From positions 1 to 58,840 of the forward strand of contig JAEZVB010000085.1 of assembly GCA_023443285.1 (NCBI GenBank): a DNA stretch of 58,840 nucleotides. The letters run 5' to 3'. Every line of letters starts with the position of its first letter. The stretch's first letter is position 1. The position numbers and the translations under genes were made by a program. The stretch is from Bacillota bacterium (lineage in GTDB: Bacteria > Bacillota > Negativicutes > Sporomusales > Sporomusaceae). The notes beneath the pieces are model-generated. The model saw only the letters and a program-made list of their open reading frames with translations. It had not been told where the DNA came from and did no database searches. This document shows positions 24,673 to 32,829 of this stretch, in pieces.

Positions 24673-25039
24673 AGTCGATACCTCCTAAAAAAATTATGTC
24701 ATACTCCCAGGGGAGATATTCATAGGCAATATTTACAATTTAATAGTACCAGAAAAGTGTTATTAATTGGAGGGCAATAATAAGGCTTAGTAAGTGATTT
24801 AAGGCGTATTGGCGTGATTTTAGGCAAAAAATCTTATCAGACGTAGGCAATCTAACTTTTGCTGACTTTTTGACCTTTGTTGACCTTAACTTTGAGCTAG
24901 TTTGGGCTTTGTCCTAATTAATTTTGTGTATAGAAAGGGCTAATTCTCATTAAAGAATTGCATTTATAGTGTATAATATATTACGTGAAATATGACATAT
25001 TTTGCTGTGGATAATTTTATATAGAGCAGGTGTAATATA
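24673..25039. other. Intergenic region between clpB and the GGDEF-EAL gene
   Basis: 367 bases between divergent genes. It holds the CtsR box (24869-24885) and a TATAAT at 24976-24981 that may serve the right-hand gene. No small gene or RNA structure is evident. Confidence 0.5.
24869..24885 (-). promoter_or_regulatory. CtsR operator
   Basis: On the minus strand it reads GGTCAAC-AAA-GGTCAAA, the tandem heptad spaced by three bases that CtsR binds, with one mismatch. CtsR represses clp genes until heat stress. Confidence 0.8.
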
Positions 25040-26950
25040 TTGGACGTAATCTTTGCCGATATAGCTGGATTGCTAAACAGCTATATATATTTAGCAATTA
25101 TTGTGATCAGTGTTATGTTTATTTTTTTACTGACGACTATTTTTAAATATAAGCAAACTATCCGGCTGCTGCAGCAACAAAATGAGGAGTATCTGACAGT
25201 TCATGAAGAATTAGCGGCGCAGGAGGAAGAGCTTAGACAGAATTTTAGGGAATTGTATGTAAGTGAAGAAACCATTCGGCAAACTGATGAAATACACAGG
25301 CTTGTTTTTGAAGGGTCAAATGATGGTTTGTGGGTATGGGACATTAGTACTGATATCAAGACGGTGACTGAGCGCGGCTGGAATATGCTGGGGCTTCCCG
25401 AGCAGGCGGTAACCACGAAGGAGAAATGGAAGCAGGAGATTGTCCATCCCGAGGATTTACCGCATATGGTCAGTGCGCTGGAACGCCATTTTAGCGGGCA
25501 AACACCCTTTTACCAGGTGGAATACCGAGCCAAAGCGGCACAGGGTGGATACCGCTGGATTCTGTCGCGGGGTAAGGCCTCCTTTGACAGTAGCGGACAG
25601 CCTCTGCAGATGGCTGGCTCATATACCGATATTACGGATAGTAAATTCAAAGAAGAAAGAATTAGACATATGGCGTATTTTGATGCGCTTACCGGTTTGG
25701 CTAACCGGGAACGGCTAAGCGAGGCCATCAAGCAAGCGTTGGACGCAAAGGCGGAAGGCGGCAGACAAGGGGCGCTACTCTTTATTGATATTGATAATTT
25801 TAAACTGATTAACGATACCTATGGCCATTCGTGGGGTGATAAGCTGCTTGTCGGCGTAAGCGCCAGACTGTCAGCACTGGTGGCTGAGACAGGTATGGCT
25901 GCTCGCCTTGGCGGTGATGAAATAGTTATCTTTTTGCCGGATATGGATAATCTAAGCGAGGTAACTGTTTATGCTGACAAGATTATGCATGTGCTTGAGC
26001 AACCAATAATTGTGAACGGACATGTTTTTCATATTACTGCCAGTGCCGGCATTGCTACTTATCCGGAGCATGGCGATAATGTGGAAGAGCTTTTACGTAA
26101 TGCCGATATGGCTATGTATTCAGCCAAAATGTCAGGAAAACACACCTATCGCTTTTTTGATAAGTCCATGCATGACAAGGTAGTAGAAAAGACCCTGATG
26201 GAAGCTCGTCTACGTCAAGCCCTTCAAAAGAATGAGTTTGTTCTGCAGTATCAGCCAAAGTACAACATGCATACGCAGCAGCTGGATGGTTTTGAAGCGT
26301 TGCTCCGCTGGCACAGCCCTGACTATGGTATGGTGTCGCCGTTAAAGTTTATTCCGTTGGCCGAAGAAACCGGGCTTATTGTCAGTATTGGTGCTTGGGT
26401 GCTCAGTACGGCCTGTGCTTTTACCCAGGAGTTGTATGCTACTGGTCGGCGACGGTTAGGTCTTGCAGTAAATATCTCGGTGGTTCAACTTAGGCAAGAG
26501 GATTTTGTCCAGGTCGTTGCCGATATATTGACTGAAACCGGCTTGCCGCCGGCGTACCTGGAATTAGAGATTACCGAGAGTGTATTGATGGAGCAGTTTG
26601 AGGATAATATTCGCAAGCTGAGAGAACTTAGAAACATGGGAGTGCGGATTGCGCTTGATGATTTTGGCAGTGGCTATTCATCGCTGACTTACTTAAAAAA
26701 ACTTCCTATTACTGCGTTAAAGATTGACAAAACCTTTATTGACGATGTTGCTGTTGGTGATAATAAGGTGGCGATTACCGGCAGCATTATTGAAATGGCT
26801 CATGAACTGGGGTTAGTTGTGGTGGCAGAAGGTGTCGAGACAGAGGGGCAATTTGTTTATCTTAAGCAAAAAGGCTGTGATATTATTCAGGGATACCTGA
26901 TTGGCCGGCCGTTGCCATCGGAAGAATTTACAGCAAAACTGCAGGGGTGA
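25040..26950 (+). CDS. PAS-GGDEF-EAL membrane protein
   Basis: 636 residues from TTG 25040 (GCAGGTG upstream). Order: membrane helix (about 12-36), coiled coil (37-80), PAS domain (about 88-205, DGLWVWDIS and GRYRW-like GGYRWILSRGK), GGDEF (about 210-375) and EAL (about 385-630). The GGDEF site reads RLGGDEIVIF, with Ile in place of the final Phe. The EAL domain keeps EALLRW, EITESVL, DDFGSGYSSL and LKIDKTFI, so phosphodiesterase activity is likely; whether the cyclase also works is open. It lies 6 bases before thiD. Confidence 0.92.
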   Translation: MDVIFADIAGLLNSYIYLAIIVISVMFIFLLTTIFKYKQTIRLLQQQNEEYLTVHEELAAQEEELRQNFRELYVSEETIRQTDEIHRLVFEGSNDGLWVWDISTDIKTVTERGWNMLGLPEQAVTTKEKWKQEIVHPEDLPHMVSALERHFSGQTPFYQVEYRAKAAQGGYRWILSRGKASFDSSGQPLQMAGSYTDITDSKFKEERIRHMAYFDALTGLANRERLSEAIKQALDAKAEGGRQGALLFIDIDNFKLINDTYGHSWGDKLLVGVSARLSALVAETGMAARLGGDEIVIFLPDMDNLSEVTVYADKIMHVLEQPIIVNGHVFHITASAGIATYPEHGDNVEELLRNADMAMYSAKMSGKHTYRFFDKSMHDKVVEKTLMEARLRQALQKNEFVLQYQPKYNMHTQQLDGFEALLRWHSPDYGMVSPLKFIPLAEETGLIVSIGAWVLSTACAFTQELYATGRRRLGLAVNISVVQLRQEDFVQVVADILTETGLPPAYLELEITESVLMEQFEDNIRKLRELRNMGVRIALDDFGSGYSSLTYLKKLPITALKIDKTFIDDVAVGDNKVAITGSIIEMAHELGLVVVAEGVETEGQFVYLKQKGCDIIQGYLIGRPLPSEEFTAKLQG

Positions 26951-26956
26951 TAATTT

Positions 26957-27763
26957 ATGAAAAATGTATTAACAATTGCCGGTTCTGATTCGAGCGGCGG
27001 TGCAGGTATCCAGGCGGATATAAAAGCCTTTGCGGCTCATGGCGTGTTTGGCATGAGCGTTATTACTGCGGTTACTGCGCAAAATACACAAGGTGTATTT
27101 GCTGTCCAAGATATTACTCCCGAGGTAATTGCGAGGCAAATCGAAGCTATCTTTGATGATATTGCGGTTGCTGCCGTTAAAATTGGAATGGTATCGCAAA
27201 TCGCAACAATTAAAACCATTGCAACCAAGTTAACGGAATATAGAGCCACAAACATTGTGGTTGATCCGGTTATGGTATCGAAAAGCGGCTACCATCTGTT
27301 AAACGCTTCAGCCGAGACTACGCTGATCCAGGAGTTGCTGCCGCTGGCAACAATTGTAACGCCCAACATTCCCGAGGCTGAGGTTATTACTGGCAAAAAT
27401 ATTGCGGCATTAGCAGACATGGAGGCTGCCGCGCGAGCTATTTTTACGATGGGTCCGAAGCATGTATTAATCAAAGGCGGCCATTTGGATGGCGACTCGA
27501 CAGATATTTTGTTTGATGGCGAAAGGGTTGTCTACTTTAAATCGCCGCGGATTGCGACTAAAAACACACATGGCACAGGTTGCACCCTTTCCTCTGCCAT
27601 TGCCGCAAACTTGGGAAGAGGTTTGCCGGTAGACGAAGCGGTAGCTAAAGCCAAGGAGTATATTACGATTGCGATTGAGCACTCGCTGGCAATTGGCAAA
27701 GGGGTAGGGCCAACTCACCATTTTTATAGCCTGTATAAACAGGCCGGTCTACTTGATGAATAA
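26957..27763 (+). CDS. thiD: Hydroxymethylpyrimidine/phosphomethylpyrimidine kinase
   Basis: 268 residues, ribokinase-like fold. It begins VLTIAGSDSSGGAGIQADIK, the HMP-binding signature, and ends with the anion-hole motif THGTGCTLSSAIAANLG. ThiD phosphorylates HMP and HMP-P to give HMP-PP for thiamine. A pyridoxal-kinase activity occurs in some relatives. No other thiamine gene or TPP riboswitch is near. It is the second gene of a unit led by the GGDEF-EAL protein. Confidence 0.93.
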   Translation: MKNVLTIAGSDSSGGAGIQADIKAFAAHGVFGMSVITAVTAQNTQGVFAVQDITPEVIARQIEAIFDDIAVAAVKIGMVSQIATIKTIATKLTEYRATNIVVDPVMVSKSGYHLLNASAETTLIQELLPLATIVTPNIPEAEVITGKNIAALADMEAAARAIFTMGPKHVLIKGGHLDGDSTDILFDGERVVYFKSPRIATKNTHGTGCTLSSAIAANLGRGLPVDEAVAKAKEYITIAIEHSLAIGKGVGPTHHFYSLYKQAGLLDE

Positions 27764-27767
27764 TATA

Positions 27768-28352
27768 CTAGATATGCCTGCGGCTTAACGGACTGGTATA
27801 TTTATAGCGGGGGCTGGTAACGGGGGGAGTAACTTCTGTTTCCAGCTCTTTTGTTGATTCGAGATCACTTTGAAGCAAATCAGACGAAGGCGTAGTAGGT
27901 GCTACTGGCGTCGGTGGTGGGGATGGCGGCGTTAATCCTTCCGGCGGCGGACCGAAGCAGGAGTCGTGGCAATTGTTATATAGCACTTGGCGTAGCGCTT
28001 CGAGGATAATGATTTGTTCCGCTGTTTGGAAAGACTGATCATTGAGCGAGTCACTGTTTGCTAAGAGTCGAAATACATCAACCGGTGCGCAGGTTACTGC
28101 AAGAAACTGGCTGCTAAAGGCTATCTTGCAACATAACAGTTCAAGTAAAATATCAATCAATGTACCAGCGCGGTCATAGCGAATAACCGCCCGTTCAAAT
28201 ATTTCAAAAGGCACCCCGGGAGTGCGGCGGACTTCTTCTGCTGCGCCAACAAGTAACCGGTAGGAGCTGACCAGAGAACTGAAATTGGGGATAACGCCAA
28301 TGATATCGCCTAATATTGTGTTAATAATAGTTTGTTGTGTAGTGATAGCCAT
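27768..28352 (-). CDS. Hypothetical protein with Pro-rich tail
   Basis: 194 residues, strong ribosome site AAGGAGGAGGGG. Residues 1-130 are mostly helical and contain CC at about 73 and an NNCHDSC pattern near 126-132. Residues 133-180 are low complexity, rich in Pro, Thr and Ser (TPPSPPPTPVAPTTP), and the tail is basic. I do not recognise the family. A spore-coat or exosporium role is conceivable given the Cys and Pro-rich make-up, but nothing in the neighbourhood proves it. It converges on thiD with 4 bases between. Confidence 0.6.
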   Translation of the reverse strand: MAITTQQTIINTILGDIIGVIPNFSSLVSSYRLLVGAAEEVRRTPGVPFEIFERAVIRYDRAGTLIDILLELLCCKIAFSSQFLAVTCAPVDVFRLLANSDSLNDQSFQTAEQIIILEALRQVLYNNCHDSCFGPPPEGLTPPSPPPTPVAPTTPSSDLLQSDLESTKELETEVTPPVTSPRYKYTSPLSRRHI

Positions 28353-28493
28353 ACAGACCCCTCCTCCTTAGACTACTACTACTATATGCCGGAGGTATTC
28401 GCGAGGCTAAATATAACTGCAACAAAATTAAAAACTAAAGGTATTTTGGGGTATAATGACAATAGCAAAGGCTTAGAAAATGGGAGGTTACAC

Positions 28494-29735
28494 ATGCAGC
28501 ATGGTCCATCAATGGTGGCAATTCTGATTGGTTTTTTGATTATGCTGGGGATAACCTGGTTGGGCGGGCGTATTTTAGCCAAATGGCATCCAGTGTATGC
28601 CGGGAAAACGATTCGTAATACGTACTGGATGCTTACGGTTTTGCTGATAGCTGCTCTTGTGCTTAGCCGCTGGCTGCGTCCAGCTGGTGGTTTGGCGGAA
28701 GAGCTACTCAGGTGGTTGATTTATGCTGCCTATATATGGCTGGTAGGCCTTTTGTTCATGCTTGCGCTTTTGTTGGCAGGGCATGTTGTAAGAATGATTA
28801 GTACTAAGCTTAGTCAACTGTATGCTGGGCAGGGGACAGAAGAACAAATAGCACCACAAAAATCACAAACAGAGAAGCTTGCAGCGGGCGGCTTAACGCG
28901 CCGTCAATTTTTGCAAGGAGCAATAGCTGCGGTGCCGGTGGTGCCGTTTGCTGTTAGCGCGTATGGTGTAATTGGTGGTGACAATACTATTGTAGTTAAC
29001 AGGTATACCTTACCTTTCCCGCAATTGCCGGCAGCCTTGGACGGGTTTACCATCGCGCAGATAAGTGATACTCATATCGGGACTTTTTTCGGTATGGATA
29101 AGCTGGAGCGGGTGCTTACTATGGTTAAGCAGCAACAGCCTCACTTGCTGGCTATTACCGGTGATTTGGTAGATGATTTAGAACTTTTGTCGCCGACAAT
29201 AACGCGGCTAACGGCGTTTCAGGCTGAGCTGCCCTATGGTATTTTTTATTGTTGGGGCAATCATGAATATTTCCGGGATATTAACCGCATTCGCCAGGCG
29301 CTTTATCGCAGTCCGGTTGCTGTACTAGAAAATAGCCATCAGCCTGTGACGGCTGGCCTATATCTGGCCGGAGTAGACTATCCCTGGGGTAATAATAAAA
29401 CTGAAATGGTGGCCAAGCGTCAAAACTATTTTTCCCAGGCAGTCAGCGGCATACCGGGGGATGCGTTTACTGTGCTGCTGACGCATCATCCGGATTTTTT
29501 CGATAATGCGTTTATGGCGGGAGTGCCACTGGCGATAGCTGGGCATACACATGGCGGTCAGGTAGTTGTTGGCGGGACATCCCTGTTGCCTGCAAAATAT
29601 AAATATATGAAAGGCATGTACCGCCAAAACAGCTCTTATGGGTATGTCAGTGTCGGTACCGGACACTGGCTGCCGCTGCGTATCGGCTGTCCGGCAGAAG
29701 TCAGCTTCTTCACATTAAAGCGGGGGTTAGTATGA
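28494..29735 (+). CDS. Membrane metallophosphoesterase (YkuE-like)
   Basis: 413 residues from ATG 28494 (GGGAGG 6 bases upstream). Three membrane helices lie in the first 105 residues, then a twin-arginine-like TRRQFLQGAIAAV that may be a fourth helix. The calcineurin-like site is complete: SDTHIG, GDLVDD, GNHEY, THHPD and GHTHGGQ, giving a two-metal phosphodiesterase or phosphatase facing the periplasm. Related enzymes act on lipid-linked phosphates such as UDP-diacylglucosamine, but the substrate here is unknown. It overlaps mug by 4 bases. Confidence 0.87.
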   Translation: MQHGPSMVAILIGFLIMLGITWLGGRILAKWHPVYAGKTIRNTYWMLTVLLIAALVLSRWLRPAGGLAEELLRWLIYAAYIWLVGLLFMLALLLAGHVVRMISTKLSQLYAGQGTEEQIAPQKSQTEKLAAGGLTRRQFLQGAIAAVPVVPFAVSAYGVIGGDNTIVVNRYTLPFPQLPAALDGFTIAQISDTHIGTFFGMDKLERVLTMVKQQQPHLLAITGDLVDDLELLSPTITRLTAFQAELPYGIFYCWGNHEYFRDINRIRQALYRSPVAVLENSHQPVTAGLYLAGVDYPWGNNKTEMVAKRQNYFSQAVSGIPGDAFTVLLTHHPDFFDNAFMAGVPLAIAGHTHGGQVVVGGTSLLPAKYKYMKGMYRQNSSYGYVSVGTGHWLPLRIGCPAEVSFFTLKRGLV

Positions 29736-30238
29736 ACCAAGTACCAGACATTATTGCTCCTAACCTAAAAATTCTGTTTATCGGCTTTAACCCAGGCAGC
29801 CGATCGGCTGAAACCGGGCATCATTTTGCCGGATACTCGAATAAGTTTTGGAAATTGCTGGCAGCCGCCGCGCTTACGCCTTATCAGTTTAAACCGGAAG
29901 AAGATGGTAAACTGCTGACTCTGGGAATGGGTATTACCAATATTGTGGCTCGTCCCAGCCGGACAGCTGCGGAGATAAACAAAGAGGAGTATCAAGCCGG
30001 GCGAAAGCTTTTGCAAGACAAATTGTCGCTGTATAAACCGCTGGTTGCCTGCTATGCCGGCGTCGGAGTATACCGGGAATTTGCGCGGCAGCCTCGTGTT
30101 ACCTGCGGTCGTCAGGCAGACAGTATGGTAGACGGAGTGTCGGATTTTGTTGTGCCGTCGCCAAGTGGTCTGACGCGGATATTATTTGCCGATCAGTTGG
30201 CTTATTACCAAGAGCTGAAACAATATGTGTCGGATTGA
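29732..30238 (+). CDS. mug: G:T/U mismatch-specific DNA glycosylase
   Basis: 168 residues, family 2 uracil-DNA glycosylase. The first motif is FIGFNPGSRSAE with the catalytic Asn of GxNPG; NKFWKLL follows. The second motif reads VPSPSGLTR in place of the usual NPSGLS/TR, so the Asn at its start is replaced by Ser. It removes uracil or ethenocytosine opposite G. The start ATG sits inside the stop of the phosphoesterase gene (ATGA), so it is translationally coupled. Confidence 0.9.
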   Translation: MNQVPDIIAPNLKILFIGFNPGSRSAETGHHFAGYSNKFWKLLAAAALTPYQFKPEEDGKLLTLGMGITNIVARPSRTAAEINKEEYQAGRKLLQDKLSLYKPLVACYAGVGVYREFARQPRVTCGRQADSMVDGVSDFVVPSPSGLTRILFADQLAYYQELKQYVSD

Positions 30239-30397
30239 TACTTGTAGTGTGAGTATTTGTACAAAACTTACTGCTGATCGCGCTGGCTCTAAAAGGTGTA
30301 GCCTGGAGAATTTGACATAAAGCAATGGGAATTTGATATACTAAGCGCTTGCGTAAGCAGGTGCCTGTTGCTCTTTAAAATCAGCGATAAGTACTAG

Positions 30398-30426
30398 TTG
30401 GCTGACCATACAAGAGTGGGTATAAT
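30398..30426 (+). promoter_or_regulatory. Probable promoter of the amino-acid-binding lipoprotein gene
   Basis: TTGGCT (30398-30403) and TATAAT (30421-30426) are 17 bases apart. A second candidate with TTGACA at 30312 lies further upstream. Confidence 0.5.
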
Positions 30427-30461
30427 GATAAATGAAATCCAATAAGAAAGAGGTACATAGT

Positions 30462-31238
30462 ATGTTAAAAAGATGGGTTACCCTTGTAAGCCTCCTGTTG
30501 GCGGCTTTGACACTGACTCTTGCAGGTTGTGGTGGCAGCCAGCAAGCGCAACAGGGAGGCAAAGTGCTTAAGGTTGGCGCGGAAGCTACTTTTCCTCCGT
30601 TTGAGTTCCAAGACGAAAAGAATAAAGAGTATGCCGGCTTTGATGTCGACATAATGAAGGCTATTGGCAAACAAATGGGACAGGAAGTACAAATTGTCAA
30701 TATCGGTTTTGATGGTCTGATTCCGGCGCTGGAGGGAAGTCAGATTGACGTCATTGCATCCGCGATGACCATTACTGATGAGCGTTCCAAGAAGGTCAAC
30801 TTTTCCAAGCCTTACTATAAATCAGGCTTATCCATCGTAGTCAAGACAGACAATACGACGATTAATAGCTTTAAGGATCTGGAAGGCAAGCGGATTGCCG
30901 TACAGATCGGTACAACCGGCGCGGAAGCCGCTAAGAAGATTAAAGATGCCAAAGTCCGCGAATATAATAGTGCATCTGAAGCCTATCTTGAGCTAAAGGC
31001 CGGTGGCGCTGATGCGGTGGTGAATGACCTGCCGGTAAGTGAATACTATTTAGCCAAGGGTGGCAGCAAAGATGCTAAGCTAGTTGGTGAAGTCCTAAAT
31101 GCTGAGGAATATGGTATTGCTGTTGCTAAGAAAAACACGGAGCTCGCCGGTAAAATCAATAAGGCACTGGATGAAATCAAACAAAACGGCGAATATGCCA
31201 AGATATACGAAAAGTGGTTTGGGAAAAAACCGCAATAG
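30462..31238 (+). CDS. Amino-acid ABC transporter substrate-binding lipoprotein
   Basis: 258 residues from ATG 30462. The signal peptide ends in the lipobox LTLAGC, so it is a lipoprotein anchored at Cys 24 or so. The SBP_bac_3 domain follows, with ATFPPFEF, then GFDVDIMKAIGKQM, TITDERSKKVNFSKPYY and VQIGTTGAEAA; this is the polar amino-acid (glutamine or arginine-like) subfamily. No permease or ATPase gene is adjacent, since a terminator follows at 31301, so it must work with a transporter encoded elsewhere. Confidence 0.9.
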   Translation: MLKRWVTLVSLLLAALTLTLAGCGGSQQAQQGGKVLKVGAEATFPPFEFQDEKNKEYAGFDVDIMKAIGKQMGQEVQIVNIGFDGLIPALEGSQIDVIASAMTITDERSKKVNFSKPYYKSGLSIVVKTDNTTINSFKDLEGKRIAVQIGTTGAEAAKKIKDAKVREYNSASEAYLELKAGGADAVVNDLPVSEYYLAKGGSKDAKLVGEVLNAEEYGIAVAKKNTELAGKINKALDEIKQNGEYAKIYEKWFGKKPQ

Positions 31239-31300
31239 CTGATATATCACAGGACAACATACCACCGTCTGTATAGTATAACAGCTTGAATAGAGAGTTT

Positions 31301-31330
31301 GACTCATCTTCGGATGGGTCTTTTTCTTTT
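31301..31330 (+). terminator. Terminator after the binding-protein gene
   Basis: GACTCATC-TTCG-GATGGGTC, with a stable tetraloop, is followed by TTTTTCTTTT. Confidence 0.88.
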
Positions 31331-31431
31331 ACCCTAACAGAAAGTATAACTTTCTTAAAAACAGGATAAGGGCAACATCGACTTGCGCTTTCGCTAAAGC
31401 TCGGCGCATGCCGTGTTTTCTTTATCCTTGC
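31331..31431 (+). repeat. Intergenic repeat family, copy A
   Basis: Begins CCTAACAGAAAGTATAACTTTC (with the palindrome GAAAGT-ATA-ACTTTC), then AGGATAAGGGCAACATCGACTT and GCTCGGCGCATGCCGTGTTTTC. Almost the same as copy B at 44458. Confidence 0.7.
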
Positions 31432-31613
31432 AAGCAATCCGGTTTAGTGCAACCCGCCGACAAACCATAAGAAGGTGTTAGTTTCTGTAAAAATTTTACA
31501 GAGGCCTAACAGAATGGATGTTGCAGTTTAGCCTATACTTCGATATGATAAAAGATAGACAAGCTGTGCGTGTTTCGCTGTTAGTAGAAAAGCTAAAAAG
31601 GAGCTGTTGATAA

Positions 31614-32747
31614 ATGAAGAAGTTAGTATTAGGTGGTCAGGCCGTTATTACCGGCTGTGGCTCTATTGCTGAGCTTTGCAGTATAAAGGCTGACCGGGCA
31701 TTTATTGTGACCGGTGGCAGTGCGATGCAGACAAGTGGCGTAATTGCTAGGATAGAGGGGATTCTGAGCGGTAATGGCTGTACGACCTTCGTTTATGGCG
31801 GTATCGGCAAAAATCCTGATACGCAGGCTGTACTGAGTGGACTAGCGCAAATGCGGGAGTTTAAGCCGGATGTATTAGTTGCTGTCGGCGGGGGTTCGCC
31901 CATTGATGCGGCTAAGGTAATGGCGCTTTTCTATGAGTACCCTGAGCTTGATTTTGACAAAGCCCAAGCCGGAGAGCTGCCGGAGACACGCCAAAAATTA
32001 ACCTTTGTGGCTATCCCATCTACCTCGGGTACTGGAACGGAAGTAACCCGGGCGGCGGTTATTACTTTCCGTGAACTCAATATTAAAATCGGCTTAAAAA
32101 CGCCGGCCTTCATTCCTGATCTGGCCATTCTTGATCCGGATATTACCATGACTATGCCGCCTAATGTAGTGGCAGAAACCGGTATGGATGCGCTTACCCA
32201 TGCGGTTGAGGCCTATACCAACCGAAACTTGGACGATTTTTGTGAGGTGTTGGCTAAGGGGGCGGTTGCCGGTCTGCTCAAATGGCTGCCAGTATCTTAC
32301 CACGAAAAAACCAAGGAAAGCCGGGAGAAGGTTCATCATTACCAGTGCATCGCCGGGTTTGCCTTTGATAATACGGGACTCGGTATGGCACATGGTATTT
32401 CCCACGCCATTGGCGGCAAGTTTGATTTGGGGCATGGACTGGTAAATGCCATTGCGTTACCGCATGTGCTTGACTTTAATATGCAAGATGAATTTGTGGG
32501 TAAACGGCTGGATGAATTGGCTCGCAGTATCGGTCGCAAAGACCGCTATGAGTTTATTGATGCTGTGAAAGAACTTAACAGGCAACTTGGTATTCCCGGA
32601 AGCCTAGGGCAGGCCGGTGTCAGTCAGGCCGCGTTCAAGGACGGATTTAAAGAGTTGGCAGCCAACAGCCTCAGAGGAGCTACACGGGTTAATCCGGTGC
32701 CGGTAACTGAGGAGCAAATAGAAGGAATCCTTACGGACATGTATTAA
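31614..32747 (+). CDS. Iron-containing alcohol dehydrogenase
   Basis: 377 residues, Fe-ADH fold. The nucleotide-binding part has VAVGGGSPIDAAKVMAL and PSTSGTGTEVTRAAVI. Metal ligands are in MDALTHAVEAY and HGISHAIGGKFDLGHGLVNA. The closest type is the NAD(P)-dependent butanol or 1,3-propanediol dehydrogenase-like group, so an alcohol or aldehyde of fermentation is the probable substrate. Monocistronic, with AAGGAG before the ATG. Confidence 0.9.
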   Translation: MKKLVLGGQAVITGCGSIAELCSIKADRAFIVTGGSAMQTSGVIARIEGILSGNGCTTFVYGGIGKNPDTQAVLSGLAQMREFKPDVLVAVGGGSPIDAAKVMALFYEYPELDFDKAQAGELPETRQKLTFVAIPSTSGTGTEVTRAAVITFRELNIKIGLKTPAFIPDLAILDPDITMTMPPNVVAETGMDALTHAVEAYTNRNLDDFCEVLAKGAVAGLLKWLPVSYHEKTKESREKVHHYQCIAGFAFDNTGLGMAHGISHAIGGKFDLGHGLVNAIALPHVLDFNMQDEFVGKRLDELARSIGRKDRYEFIDAVKELNRQLGIPGSLGQAGVSQAAFKDGFKELAANSLRGATRVNPVPVTEEQIEGILTDMY

Positions 32748-32768
32748 GCTAAATCCAGATTTGCGGAC

Positions 32769-32803
32769 GCAGGCAGGTGGTAACATGCATACTACCCGCC
32801 TGC
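32769..32803 (+). promoter_or_regulatory. Hairpin before addB
   Basis: GCAGGC-A-GGTGGTA pairs with TACC-C-GCCTGC around a short loop in the gap between the dehydrogenase and addB. It lacks a T tract, so it may be a weak terminator, a processing site or a control of addB translation. Confidence 0.4.
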
Positions 32804-32829
32804 ATGTTGTATCAGGGAGGGGTCAGCGC

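Larger units (their letters stand above)
31239..31613. other. Intergenic region with terminator and repeat copy A
   Basis: 375 bases holding the terminator at 31301 and the ~95-nt intergenic repeat copy at 31331-31431. The rest shows no clear element other than the leader of the downstream dehydrogenase gene. Confidence 0.5.

Noticed and set aside
24938..24960. Fur-like sequence before the GGDEF-EAL gene
   Set aside because: Only one half-site resembles the consensus, far weaker than the boxes at 5107 and 7517.
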